Part shown: one piece after another, positions 53,417 to 63,735 of the stretch
Layout: every line of letters begins with the position of its first letter
How positions within the stretch are numbered: the first letter of the stretch is position 1
Origin: Streptomyces sp. NBC_01260
GTDB lineage: Bacteria > Actinomycetota > Actinomycetes > Streptomycetales > Streptomycetaceae
DNA length: 64,000 nucleotides
Assembly (NCBI RefSeq): GCF_036226405.1
Contig: NZ_CP108464.1
Coordinates: 5,022,001-5,086,000 of the forward strand
Reading direction: 5' to 3'
Notes under the pieces: generated by a model
Databases searched by the model: none
Seen by the model: the letters and a program-made list of their open reading frames with translations, nothing else
Told to the model about the DNA's origin: nothing
Made by a program: the position numbers and the translations under genes

Positions 53417-53814
53417 CGGTCAAGGCACAGCTGGCACGCTTTGCCCTCGTGGGCGTCGTGAACACCGGCACGTACTACGGCTGCTACCTCGCCCTGCTGA
53501 CCCGGCTGCCCTACATAGCCGCGCACGTGGCCGCCTTCGCGCTCAGCATGACCGGGTCGTTCTTCCTCAACTCCTGGTTCACCTACCGGACCCGGCCCAC
53601 CTGGCGGAAGTTCCTGCTCTTCCCGCTCACCAACGCCGCCAACTTCGTCATCACCACCGGCGGTGTCTACCTGCTGGTCGATCTGGCCGGGTTCAGCAGC
53701 CGGTACGCCCCGCTGGTCGCGGCCGCGGCGGCGATCCCGATCACCTTCGTGGTCTCGCGCACGATCATGCTGCGGCCGGACGTACCGCAGAAGACGTCCC
53801 TGCCGGTGCGCTGA
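53413..53814 (+). CDS. GtrA-family membrane protein (lipid-sugar flippase-like)
   Basis: 133 aa with four membrane segments (LARFALVGVVNTGTYYGCYL, HVAAFALSMTGSFFLNSWF, FLLFPLTNAANFVITTGGVYLL, YAPLVAAAAAIPITFVVSR). RFALVGVVNT and the central FFLNSWFTYR are the GtrA signature. GtrA proteins are thought to flip GtrB-made lipid-linked sugars. The ATG overlaps the GtrB stop (ATGA). Confidence 0.92.
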   Translation: MTVKAQLARFALVGVVNTGTYYGCYLALLTRLPYIAAHVAAFALSMTGSFFLNSWFTYRTRPTWRKFLLFPLTNAANFVITTGGVYLLVDLAGFSSRYAPLVAAAAAIPITFVVSRTIMLRPDVPQKTSLPVR

Positions 53815-53951
53815 GCGGGGCTCCGGGGAGCCCACATCCCCAACTCCTTCCGAATCGTTGGTCGAATCGGTGGCCCGGACCGGTTCCACTGCCTAACATC
53901 GATCACCGCAAGGCTTTGTGCACCGCCGCACAATCTCCTCGGGAGGCTCCT

Positions 53952-54608
53952 TTGCACCGCCGCCGTCGCACCGCGCTCACCGTCTCCGCCGCACTGCTCG
54001 TCGCAGCGCCGCTCCTCTCCGCCTGCGGCAGCCAGGCCCGCCCCGGCGCGGCAGCCGTCGTGGGCGGGGACCGGATCGCGGTGTCCACCGTGCAGGCCCA
54101 GGCGGCGGACGTGCGCGACGCGCAGGACGCCTCCAAGCAGGCGGACCAGGCGACCGACCAGTCCGGCCAGCTCGTCCGCGCCAAGCTGCACGGGATCATC
54201 CTTGACCGGGTCCTGGACCGGGCCTCGGCGGACAACGGGGTCACCGTCAGCCGTGCCGAGATCCAGCAGATGCGCCAGTCGGCCGTCGCCCAGTACAAGG
54301 GCGAGGAAGGGCTGCGGGCCGCGGTGCTCCAGGAGCGCTGGATCTCCCCCGGCCAGATCGACCCCTTCCTGCGCGAGCAGATCCAGCTGACCAAGCTCGC
54401 CCAGGCACTCGGCGCCGACCCGTCGACCCCGGCCGGTACGAAGATCCTCGGCGACGCGCTGACGAAGGCGTCCAAGGCGCTGAAGGTCGACGTCAATCCG
54501 CGCTACGGCACCTGGAACAACCAGCAGATCCAGCTCGCGGACTACAAGGCCCCCTGGATCAACCAGGTCACCAAGCCCGCCCAGGCGGCGGCGGAGGCCG
54601 GGGCGTAG
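53952..54608 (+). CDS. SurA-N-like lipoprotein
   Basis: 218 aa from a TTG start with a GGGAGG site 7 nt upstream. Lipoprotein signal ending APLLSACGS (Cys about residue 25). The body, GAAAVVGGDRIAVSTVQAQAADVR ... QLVRAKLHGIILDRVLDR ... QQMRQSAVAQ, is the helical SurA_N/PpiC-associated chaperone region without a prolyl-isomerase domain. It probably assists folding of exported proteins at the membrane surface. A TAACAT box at about 53894 may be its -10. It precedes mazG by 31 bp, in the same direction. Confidence 0.88.
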   Translation: MHRRRRTALTVSAALLVAAPLLSACGSQARPGAAAVVGGDRIAVSTVQAQAADVRDAQDASKQADQATDQSGQLVRAKLHGIILDRVLDRASADNGVTVSRAEIQQMRQSAVAQYKGEEGLRAAVLQERWISPGQIDPFLREQIQLTKLAQALGADPSTPAGTKILGDALTKASKALKVDVNPRYGTWNNQQIQLADYKAPWINQVTKPAQAAAEAGA

Positions 54609-54639
54609 CAGCGGCCGGGCGGCCGGGTAGATTCGCAGC

Positions 54640-55602
54640 GTGAACGCTGAAGACCCCGGCCGCATCGTCCTGCTCACCGCCAGCCACCGGGTCGCGCCCG
54701 GACTGCTGTCCTGGCCCGCCTGGCAGACGCTGCACGCCGCCGACCGGGTGCTGTGCGCCGAGCCGGACCAGCCCCAGCTGCCGTATCTGCGCGAGGCGGG
54801 CATCACCGTCGAGCCGGCCGTTCCGGACGCGCGGGAACTCGTCGGCGCCTGCGCCGGGGGCCGGACCCTGGTGGTGCTCAGCGGTGGCGAGGGGAACCAG
54901 CCGCTGACCGACGGACTGGCGAGGCTGGCGGGTTCGGGGCGGGTGCAGATGCCGAACCTGGAGCTGCTGCCCGGTTCCTACGATCTGCCGGGCGCCCGGC
55001 TGCTGGATCTGGTCCAGGTCATGGACCGGATCCGGATCGAGTGCCCCTGGACCTCGCAGAAGACCCACGTGGGCCTCGCCAAGTACGCCATCGAGGAGGC
55101 GTACGAACTCGTCGAGGCGATCGAGGACGGCAACCGCGAGGAGCTGCGCGAGGAGCTCGGCGACGTACTGCTCCAGGTCGTCTTCCACGCGCGCATCGCC
55201 GAGGAGGACGAGGACGAGCCGTTCTCGGTGGACGATGTCGCCGCCACGCTCGTCGAGAAGCTGATCCACCGCCATCCGCACGTCTTCGGTGACGAGACCG
55301 CCGAGACCCCGGAGGACGTCCACGCGCACTGGCTGCGGACCAAGGCGATCGAGAAGCAGCGCGAGTCGGTCACCGACGGGGTGCCGCTCGGCCAGCCCGC
55401 CCTGGCACTCGCCGCGAAGCTGGCCGGCCGGGTCCGTACCGCCGGACTCGACGTGGCGCTCCCCGAGGGCGACGGCATCGGCTACCGGCTCCTGGCGCTG
55501 GCGGTGCGCGCCCAGGAGGACGGCACCGACCCGGAGGCCGCCCTGCGGGCCGCGGGCCGCGCCTACCGGGACGCCATCAGGGCGGCGGAGGGCAACGGAT
55601 AG
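54640..55602 (+). CDS. mazG: Nucleoside triphosphate pyrophosphohydrolase MazG
   Basis: Hydrolyses (d)NTPs to NMP and PPi and is linked to housecleaning and ppGpp metabolism. 320 aa. The N-terminal 115 residues (ILLTASHRVAPGLLSWPAW-like region) form the actinobacterial SAM/tetrapyrrole-methylase-like extension. The MazG domain starts at VMDRIRIECPWTSQKTH with the metal motif EEAYELVEAI...EELREELGDVLLQVVFHA (EExxE and ExxD). A TAGATT -10 box at 54628-54633 lies 7 bp before the GTG, implying a leaderless mRNA. Confidence 0.94.
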   Translation: MNAEDPGRIVLLTASHRVAPGLLSWPAWQTLHAADRVLCAEPDQPQLPYLREAGITVEPAVPDARELVGACAGGRTLVVLSGGEGNQPLTDGLARLAGSGRVQMPNLELLPGSYDLPGARLLDLVQVMDRIRIECPWTSQKTHVGLAKYAIEEAYELVEAIEDGNREELREELGDVLLQVVFHARIAEEDEDEPFSVDDVAATLVEKLIHRHPHVFGDETAETPEDVHAHWLRTKAIEKQRESVTDGVPLGQPALALAAKLAGRVRTAGLDVALPEGDGIGYRLLALAVRAQEDGTDPEAALRAAGRAYRDAIRAAEGNG

Positions 55603-55976
55603 CCCGGCGCGGGGCACGGCCGCGCGGTCTCGTTCTGGATCACCGCGCCCACGAAGGCGCACTCCACCTCGCAGCCGTCCTGATCCGCACGCGACCACGG
55701 ATTGCCGACGACGCCCAGGGGTACCTGACTCAGGACCCGGACGAGGCATCGATCGGGCCGCGGGGGATGTCCCTCGGCCCGGCCGGCGCGCGATCACCAG
55801 CCAAGGGCCAGACGCCCGGCGGGCCATGCAGCCACTCCGGACCGGAGCCCGCAGCCACCGCTTTGTACCAGCGGGAGGACCGGCGGGACAGCGGGCCATC
55901 CCGCCGACGCGGCCGGTCCGGCTTGATCGGGGAGGGACCGCCCAGCCCGGCCAGGGGCAGCGGCTAACGTCGGGGG
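55603..55976. other. Intergenic region between mazG and the P450 gene
   Basis: 374 bp with no gene I can support. Near the left end GGTCTCGTTCTGGATCA (about 55627-55643) loosely resembles the repeat at 52308 and 61248. Short open frames here are arginine/proline-rich and lack ribosome sites. A TAACGT box 7 bp before the P450 GTG (55965-55970) may be its -10. Confidence 0.4.
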
Positions 55977-57368
55977 GTGAACGACAGCCCCGCCGACACC
56001 CCTGCCGACACTCCCGCCGATGCGCCCGCGCACGCTGCGGGAGCCACCCCGGCGCCCGCACCCGCCGGCTGCCCCGCCCACGCGGCCGGCGCGGCCGACG
56101 CCGTGCCGCCCGCCCCCGAACTCTTCACCTGGGAGTTCGCCACCGACCCGTACCCCGCGTACGCCTGGCTGCGCGAGCACAGCCCCGTGCACCGCACGAC
56201 CCTGCCCAGCGGGGTCGAGGCCTGGCTCGTCACCCGGTACGCGGATGCCAAGCAGGCCCTCGCCGACGCCCGGCTCTCCAAGAACCCGGCGCACCACGCC
56301 GAGCCGGCGCACGCCAAGGGCCGCACCGGCATTCCGGGCGAGCGCAAGGCGGAGCTGATGACGCATCTGCTGAACATCGACCCGCCCGATCACACCCGGC
56401 TGCGGCGTCTGGTGTCGAAGGCGTTCACGCCCCGGCGCATCGCGGAGTTCGCGCCGCGCGTGCAGGAGCTGACGGACCGCCTCATCGACTCCTTCGCGCA
56501 GAAGGGGGAGGCGGACCTCATCCATGAGTTCGCCTTCCCGCTCCCCATCTACGCGATCTGCGACCTGCTCGGCGTCCCGCGCGAGGACCAGGACGACTTC
56601 CGGGACTGGGCGGGCATGATGATCCGCCACGGCGGCGGCCCCCGCGGCGGGGTGGCCCGTTCGGTGAAGAAGATGCGCGGCTATCTGCTCGAACTCATCC
56701 ACCGCAAGCGCGAGAACCCCGGGGACGACCTGATCTCGGGACTGATCCGGGCGAGTGACGACGGCGAGCACCTGACCGAGAACGAGGCCGCCGCGATGGC
56801 CTTCATCCTGCTCTTCGCCGGGTTCGAGACGACCGTCAACCTCATCGGCAACGGCGTCCACACCCTGCTGGGCCACCCGGAGCAGCGCGAGCGGCTCCAG
56901 CGGTCCCTGGCGGCGGGGGAGACGGAGCTGCTGGCCACCGGGGTCGAGGAACTGCTGCGTTACGACGGTCCGGTGGAGCTGGCGACCTGGCGGTTCGCCA
57001 CCGAGGCGCTGACGATCGGCGGGCAGCCGGTCGCCGAGGGGGACCCCGTGCTGGTGGTGCTGGCGGCCGCCGACCGGGACCCCGAACGCTTCGCCGCTCC
57101 GGACACGCTGGACCTCTCGCGGCGTGACAATCAGCACCTCGGTTACGGTCACGGCATCCATTACTGCCTGGGAGCACCGCTCGCCCGGCTGGAGGGACAG
57201 GCCGCGCTCGCCACGCTGCTGAAACGCCTCCCGGACCTGCGACTTGCGGTGGAACCTGCCGATTTGCGCTGGCGTGGCGGGCTCATCATGCGCGGACTGC
57301 GCACGCTTCCGGTGGAGTTCACCCCCGAGACCGTCCCCGGCGAAGGTGACGCTCTGTCAACTCTGTGA
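55977..57368 (+). CDS. Cytochrome P450 (CYP107-like)
   Basis: 463 aa, GTG start, with an Ala/Pro-rich N-terminal 35 residues. I-helix oxygen-binding motif FAGFETTVNL, K-helix ExxR in EELLRYDGPVE, and the heme-binding loop GYGHGIHYCLGAPLARLEG with the Cys ligand; the usual first Phe of the heme loop is replaced by Tyr-containing GYG. Monooxygenase using ferredoxin partners; substrate unknown. It is a single gene without an adjacent ferredoxin. The family is very common in Streptomyces. Confidence 0.94.
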   Translation: MNDSPADTPADTPADAPAHAAGATPAPAPAGCPAHAAGAADAVPPAPELFTWEFATDPYPAYAWLREHSPVHRTTLPSGVEAWLVTRYADAKQALADARLSKNPAHHAEPAHAKGRTGIPGERKAELMTHLLNIDPPDHTRLRRLVSKAFTPRRIAEFAPRVQELTDRLIDSFAQKGEADLIHEFAFPLPIYAICDLLGVPREDQDDFRDWAGMMIRHGGGPRGGVARSVKKMRGYLLELIHRKRENPGDDLISGLIRASDDGEHLTENEAAAMAFILLFAGFETTVNLIGNGVHTLLGHPEQRERLQRSLAAGETELLATGVEELLRYDGPVELATWRFATEALTIGGQPVAEGDPVLVVLAAADRDPERFAAPDTLDLSRRDNQHLGYGHGIHYCLGAPLARLEGQAALATLLKRLPDLRLAVEPADLRWRGGLIMRGLRTLPVEFTPETVPGEGDALSTL

Positions 57369-57473
57369 CTTTCACGTGATCTCTGCTGCATCGACTTGTG
57401 ACACACGTTCGAGTCCCGCTAGGTTCACCGTTCGACTCATCCGTCACTCGTCCGTCACACGGAAGGCATTCCC

Positions 57474-58409
57474 ATGGGCTCCGCGAACGGCAGGCACCGT
57501 CGCCCTCGGCAGGCACCCGCGATCGTCGTCGCCGCAGGCGTGACCGGCTCGGCCATCGCCATCCCGCTGCTCGGCGCGGCCGGCGCGCACGCAGCCGACG
57601 CCTCGACCTGGGACCGGGTCGCCGAGTGCGAGAGCGGCGGCATGTGGAGTGCCGACCTCAGCAACGGCTTCTACGGCGGCCTGCAGTTCTCGCAGGAGGT
57701 GTGGAAGTCCTACGGCGGCGATTCGTACGCCCCGCGTGCGGACCTGGCCAGCCGCTCGCAGCAGATCGCCGTGGCGGAGAAGGTCCTGGACGACCAGGGG
57801 CCGAAGGCGTGGCCCAGCTGCGCCGTCATCTCCGGCCTCGCCGTGGACGGTTCCCTGCCGGGCGTCGACCCGGGCAGCACCCCGTCCGCCCACCCGTCCG
57901 AGAGCGCGGACCCGTCCGCGAGCGCCGACCCGTCGGACGGCGCGTCCAAGGGCGCCAAGAAGACCCCGTCGGACGACGCCACCGCCGACACCGCCGACAC
58001 CGCCGACAAGGACCGTACGCCGGACGCCTCGGACTCCCCGTCCGCCACGCCCTCGGCATCCGGCTCCTCCGGCGCGAGTGACACCTCCGACGCCCCGGGC
58101 AGGTCCTCCCGGGCCGGGGACACGGGCGGCAGGCACCGCGGTGCGCCGGCCCCGGAGAAGCCCGGCAGCGACCGGGACTCGGGACGGCACGCCTCGCGCG
58201 GCGAAGGTGACGCACGCGGCAAGGGCGCACCCGCCGCTGACGGTACGTACACCGTCCGGCCGGGCGACAACCTCTGGGCGATTGCTGACGCACAGAAGCT
58301 GCCCGGCGGCTGGACCGGGCTGTACGAGGCCAACAAGGCGGCGGTCGGCTCCGACCCGGACCTCATCCTCCCTGGCCAGAGTCTCGATCTCGGCGTGAAG
58401 GCCGGATGA
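57474..58409 (+). CDS. Resuscitation-promoting factor-like cell-wall lytic protein with LysM domain
   Basis: 311 aa, secreted. Signal peptide ends at about GAHAADA. The Rpf transglycosylase-like domain (residues about 40-115) has VAECESGGMWSADLSNGFYGG with the catalytic Glu, and LASRSQQIAVAEKVLDDQ. A 120-residue Ser/Asp/Ala-rich linker follows, then one LysM domain (YTVRPGDNLWAIADAQKLPGGW ... DLILPGQSLDL). It should cleave peptidoglycan during germination or resuscitation. Only 105 bp separate it from the P450 gene, and no riboswitch precedes it, unlike the next rpf gene. Confidence 0.92.
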   Translation: MGSANGRHRRPRQAPAIVVAAGVTGSAIAIPLLGAAGAHAADASTWDRVAECESGGMWSADLSNGFYGGLQFSQEVWKSYGGDSYAPRADLASRSQQIAVAEKVLDDQGPKAWPSCAVISGLAVDGSLPGVDPGSTPSAHPSESADPSASADPSDGASKGAKKTPSDDATADTADTADKDRTPDASDSPSATPSASGSSGASDTSDAPGRSSRAGDTGGRHRGAPAPEKPGSDRDSGRHASRGEGDARGKGAPAADGTYTVRPGDNLWAIADAQKLPGGWTGLYEANKAAVGSDPDLILPGQSLDLGVKAG

Positions 58410-58687
58410 GAACGACCGCGGAAGCAGTCTGATCATCAGCTGAATGCGCCCCAAATCTGGGGTACTTAGGCGGTCTATGTCCCATTTTTGACTAAGTGAG
58501 ACATGGGTCTCTTTGCGTGAACTGGTGCGTCTTGTTCGGGAGCTCCCCCCGCATCCGTTCCGACCTGCGCAAACAGGCCTTCTTCAGATGCAAGTAAGGG
58601 CTGTTTATCCGGTATGTCCTTCTTTGGAGATGGGGGTTGCGTGTGTTTACGGTCGGAACCGCTCGCACCGCGGGCCCCGTCGATCGT

Positions 58688-58885
58688 CACGCCGAATCCT
58701 GCCGTCGGTCGAAGGGAACAGACGCGTAAAGCGCCGTAGGCAGGAGCGGGGGACCCAGGTAAGTGCCGGGCCCGATCGTCGCAAGACGCATCAGGACCGG
58801 CTTGGGGTTAAGTCGTGCGCTAGGACGTGCGACCGGGCAACTCACTTGGCCCGAACCCGACAGCTCACCTCGCAGGCGTCGGTGA
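58688..58885 (+). promoter_or_regulatory. Cyclic-di-AMP (ydaO/yuaA) riboswitch upstream of rpfA
   Basis: The leader contains the conserved blocks of the ydaO class in order: GAATCCTGCCGTC and its partner GGCAGGAGCGGGGGACCCA, GGGGTTAAGTC, GACCGGGCAACTCACTT, and CCCGAACCCGACAGCTCACCTCGCAGGCG. It ends just before the start codon of the second rpf gene. The c-di-AMP riboswitch of Streptomyces rpfA is an established off-switch. The 278 bp upstream (58410-58687) hold no gene; a CCCA...TGGG inverted repeat and TTGACT near 58490 may belong to the promoter. Confidence 0.9.
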
Positions 58886-59644
<759 letters not shown>

Positions 59645-59667
59645 TTCAGCACCCTCCTCGCTGAGCA

Positions 59668-59712
59668 CCCCGGCCCGGCCCGCATCTTCCCCCCATGCGT
59701 GCCGGGCCGGGG
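59668..59712 (+). terminator. Terminator of rpfA
   Basis: 12-bp stem CCCCGGCCCGGC / GCCGGGCCGGGG extended by CGCAT/ATGCG after one mismatch, loop of 9 nt; 23 bp after the stop. The remaining 59713-59951 contains the eno promoter. Confidence 0.85.
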
Positions 59713-59819
59713 TTCGCCGGTCGCCGGGCCATCGCTTCGCGGCTCACCGGATTCCGCGTTGATTGTTCAACTGTTGTAGTTACTGGTCAGTAAATTTCTG
59801 GCCGTTCGCCCCGCTATGA

Positions 59820-61238
<1,419 letters not shown>

Positions 61239-61247
61239 CGAGCACAG

Positions 61248-61314
61248 CTAGGGTCTTTCGTTTGGATCAGGCCGGACCCCGCGAGCCCGGCATGATCCAA
61301 ACGAGAGGCCCTAG
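61248..61314. repeat. Palindromic element after eno (probable terminator, MITE-like)
   Basis: 22-nt arms, CTAGGGTCTTTCGTTTGGATCA and its complement (61293-61314), differ at 2 positions that allow G-U pairs, with a 23-nt loop. It ends with a CTAG at each side. A half copy occurs at 52308. It has no open frame and looks like a non-autonomous or extragenic repeat used as a terminator. Confidence 0.75.
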
Positions 61315-61418
61315 GGCTGACAAGCCCGGCCGGGTCCAGCGCCCCGGCCTCCGTCCGTCCCCGCACTCGGTCCCGTACCGTGTGCGGGGACGGACGTGCG
61401 TAATGGGGAGGCGGAGAC

Positions 61419-61889
61419 ATGGCCGCGAAGGACCGGGACCGGTTCTCCACCGCGACCCGGCTGAGGCTGCTCGGTGAGCAGACCGCAGCCCGCGTCTACC
61501 GGTCCCAGAACCGCCGTCAGGCGCACCGCTCCCGCCTCACCGGCCGGGCGGCCGTCCTGGCCCTGATCGTCTGCTCCCTGGTCGTCGCACTCGCGTACCC
61601 GATGCGGCAGTACGTGTCGCAGCGCGACGAGATCGCCGACCAGGAGCGGCTCGCGCAGGAGGCCGAGGCACGCACCGAGGAACTGCGCGACGAGAAGTCG
61701 CGCCTCCAGGACGACGCGTACATCAAGCGGCTGGCCCGCGAGCACCTGCACTACCTTCTTCCGGGAGAGACCAGCTACACGGTGGTCGACCCCGACGCGG
61801 TCAAGGAGCGCAACGGAAAGCCGGACGAGTCCGGCCGGCCGTGGCACTCCAATCTGTGGGACGGCGTCGACAGCGCCGACCGCGGCTGA
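61419..61889 (+). CDS. divIC: Septum formation initiator, DivIC/FtsB-like
   Basis: 156 aa. Cytoplasmic basic N-terminus, one membrane segment (RAAVLALIVCSLVVALAYPM, residues about 43-62), then a coiled coil (SQRDEIADQERLAQEAEART ... DEKSRLQDDAYIKRLAREHLHYLLPGE, given as motifs). The terminal LHYLLPGETSYTVVDPD is the DivIC/FtsB globular signature. It is part of the FtsL-DivIC-FtsQ division complex. GGAGGCGGAG is 5 nt before the ATG. The position directly downstream of eno is the usual actinobacterial one. Confidence 0.95.
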   Translation: MAAKDRDRFSTATRLRLLGEQTAARVYRSQNRRQAHRSRLTGRAAVLALIVCSLVVALAYPMRQYVSQRDEIADQERLAQEAEARTEELRDEKSRLQDDAYIKRLAREHLHYLLPGETSYTVVDPDAVKERNGKPDESGRPWHSNLWDGVDSADRG

Positions 61890-61953
61890 CCCGCGTTCCC
61901 TCGTTCATCTGCGGAACCGCAGTTCAAGCAGCCCGATCAGAACCTAGGCAGGC

Positions 61954-62532
61954 ATGGAAACGCCCCCTCCCCAGACCGAGCCCACCGCGCCCACCGACGC
62001 GGACATCGCCGCGTTCCAGCAGCAGCTGGGGCGCCCGCCGCGCGGGCTGCGCGCCATCGCGCACCGCTGTCCGTGCGGAAACCCGGACGTGGTCGAGACC
62101 CAGCCGCGGCTGGAGGACGGCACGCCGTTCCCGACGACGTACTACCTGACGTGCCCGCGTGCGGCGTCCGCGATCGGCACGCTGGAGGCGAACGGGGTCA
62201 TGCGGGAGATGACCGAGCGCCTCGGTACGGACCCCGAGCTGGCCGCCGCGTACCGGGCCGCGCACGAGGACTACATCGCGCGGCGTGACTCCATCGAGGT
62301 GCTGGAGGGCTTCCCGAGTGCGGGGGGCATGCCGGACCGGGTGAAGTGCCTGCACGTGCTCGTGGGGCACTCGCTGGCCGCGGGGCCGGGGGTGAACCCG
62401 CTGGGGGACGAGGCGATCGCGATGCTGCCGCAGTGGTGGCGCAAGGGTCCGTGCGTGTCGCCGTGCGGCGCGCCGGAGGAGAAGGACGGCGGGACGGCCG
62501 ACGCGGCCGACGGCGCGCCGGACGAGGACTGA
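61954..62532 (+). CDS. DUF501 protein
   Basis: 192 aa, soluble. Opening FQQQLGRPPRGLRAIAHRCPCGNPDVVETQPRL then PFPTTYYLTCPRAASAIGTLEA and DRVKCLHVLVGHSLAAGPGVNPLGDEAI, the DUF501 core with a CxCG and a later Cys that may bind a metal. Function is not known to me. It lies between divIC and ppx, as in many actinobacteria, which makes an operon likely. Confidence 0.93.
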   Translation: METPPPQTEPTAPTDADIAAFQQQLGRPPRGLRAIAHRCPCGNPDVVETQPRLEDGTPFPTTYYLTCPRAASAIGTLEANGVMREMTERLGTDPELAAAYRAAHEDYIARRDSIEVLEGFPSAGGMPDRVKCLHVLVGHSLAAGPGVNPLGDEAIAMLPQWWRKGPCVSPCGAPEEKDGGTADAADGAPDED

Positions 62533-62542
62533 CCGTCCGCAC

Positions 62543-62557
62543 GGGGGCTCCGCCCCC
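62543..62557 (+). terminator. Small hairpin between DUF501 gene and ppx
   Basis: GGGGGC-tcc-GCCCCC, a very compact stem in a CGGGGGCTCCGCCCCCCGGACCCCCG-type extragenic sequence common in Streptomyces. It may be a weak terminator or just an extragenic repeat. Confidence 0.45.
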
Positions 62558-62603
62558 CGGACCCCCGCTCCGCAATCGAAGGGGCTTGAATGAGGAGTAC
62601 TTC

Positions 62604-63545
62604 ATGACGCGCGTGGCCGCCATCGACTGCGGTACCAACTCGATCCGCCTGCTGGTGGCGGACGCCGACCCCGGCACGGGGGAGCTCACCGAGCTCGACC
62701 GGCGGATGGAGATCGTCCGGCTCGGGCAGGGCGTCGACCGGACCGGACGGCTCGCCCCCGAGGCTCTGGAGCGGACGTTCGCCGCCTGCCGGCGGTACGC
62801 GGCGGTGATCAAGGAGCACGGCGCGCAGAAGGTGCGCTTCGTCGCCACCTCCGCCTCCCGGGACGCGGAGAACAGGGACGAGTTCGTCCGCGGGGTGCTG
62901 GACATCCTGGGCGTCGAGCCCGAGGTGATCAGCGGCGACCAGGAGGCCGAGTTCTCCTTCGACGGGGCCACCAAGGAGCTCACCGGCCGCGACGACCTCG
63001 CCAAGCCGTTTCTCGTCGTGGACATCGGCGGCGGCTCCACCGAGTTCGTCCTCGGCGACGACCGGGTGCGGGCCGCCCGGTCCGTGGACATCGGCTGCGT
63101 CCGGATGACCGAGCGCCATCTCGCGCGGGACGGCGCGGTCGTCGACCCGCCCACGCCGGACGCGGCCGACGCGATCCGCGCGGAAGTCGCCACCGCCCTG
63201 GACCTGGCCGGGCAGAGCGTCCCGCTCACCGGGGCGGGCACGCTCGTGGGGCTCGCCGGCACCGTCACCACCGTGGCCGCGATCGCGCTGGGCCTGGACG
63301 CGTACGACTCCGCGGCGATCCACCACTCCCGGGTCTCCCTGGAGCAGGTCCGGGAGATCACCGACCGGCTGCTCGCCTCGACCCACGCCGAGCGCGCCGC
63401 GATCGGCGCGATGCATCCGGGACGGGTCGATGTGATCGCCTCCGGGGCGCTGATCCTGCTGGCCGTCATGGAGCGGACCGGGGCCCATGAGGTGGTCGTC
63501 AGCGAGCACGACATCCTTGACGGGATCGGCTGGTCCATCGCGTAG
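62604..63545 (+). CDS. ppx: Exopolyphosphatase / GppA-family phosphatase
   Basis: 313 aa, actin-like ASKHA fold: phosphate-1 motif AAIDCGTNSIRLLVAD, VRFVATSASRDAENRDEFV, ISGDQEAEFSF, phosphate-2 motif FLVVDIGGGSTEFVLG, and the adenosine-type SGALILLAVMERTG. It removes terminal phosphates from polyphosphate or (p)ppGpp-type pppGpp; actinobacterial short forms are mostly polyphosphatases. ATG preceded by GAGGAG at 8 nt. Upstream open frames are not conserved. Confidence 0.95.
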   Translation: MTRVAAIDCGTNSIRLLVADADPGTGELTELDRRMEIVRLGQGVDRTGRLAPEALERTFAACRRYAAVIKEHGAQKVRFVATSASRDAENRDEFVRGVLDILGVEPEVISGDQEAEFSFDGATKELTGRDDLAKPFLVVDIGGGSTEFVLGDDRVRAARSVDIGCVRMTERHLARDGAVVDPPTPDAADAIRAEVATALDLAGQSVPLTGAGTLVGLAGTVTTVAAIALGLDAYDSAAIHHSRVSLEQVREITDRLLASTHAERAAIGAMHPGRVDVIASGALILLAVMERTGAHEVVVSEHDILDGIGWSIA

Positions 63546-63584
63546 CGCGCCCCTCGGGGCCGACGCCGCACAGCGCCCCCCTGA

Positions 63585-63611
63585 GGCCCCCGCGCGGGGC
63601 TCCGGGGGGCC
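63585..63611 (+). terminator. Terminator after ppx
   Basis: GGCCCCC ... GGGGGCC stem 40 bp after the ppx stop, with a loop containing CGCGCGGGGCTCC. Confidence 0.6.
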
Positions 63612-63717
63612 GGGTGCGGGGAGGCGCCGGAACGTTGCTCATACGCATTCCTGCCTGCACCTTTGAGTCGCTGAGGGCTGCCCGGGGGACCCCTTCCGAG
63701 ACCCGTCGCGACGAAGT

Positions 63718-63735
63718 TCGTGAACTTCTTCACAA
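63718..63735. promoter_or_regulatory. Rex-like operator
   Basis: TCGTGAA-CTTC-TTCACAA matches the Streptomyces Rex site TTGTGAAnnnnTTCACAA at all but one position. Rex senses NADH/NAD+. In S. coelicolor a Rex target is an NADH dehydrogenase (ndh) gene which I recall as lying beyond eno and ppx. The regulated gene here would start at or past the window end. Confidence 0.72.

Noticed and set aside
61248..61314. Complete insertion sequence
   Set aside because: No transposase frame is present between or near the arms; only the palindrome remains.
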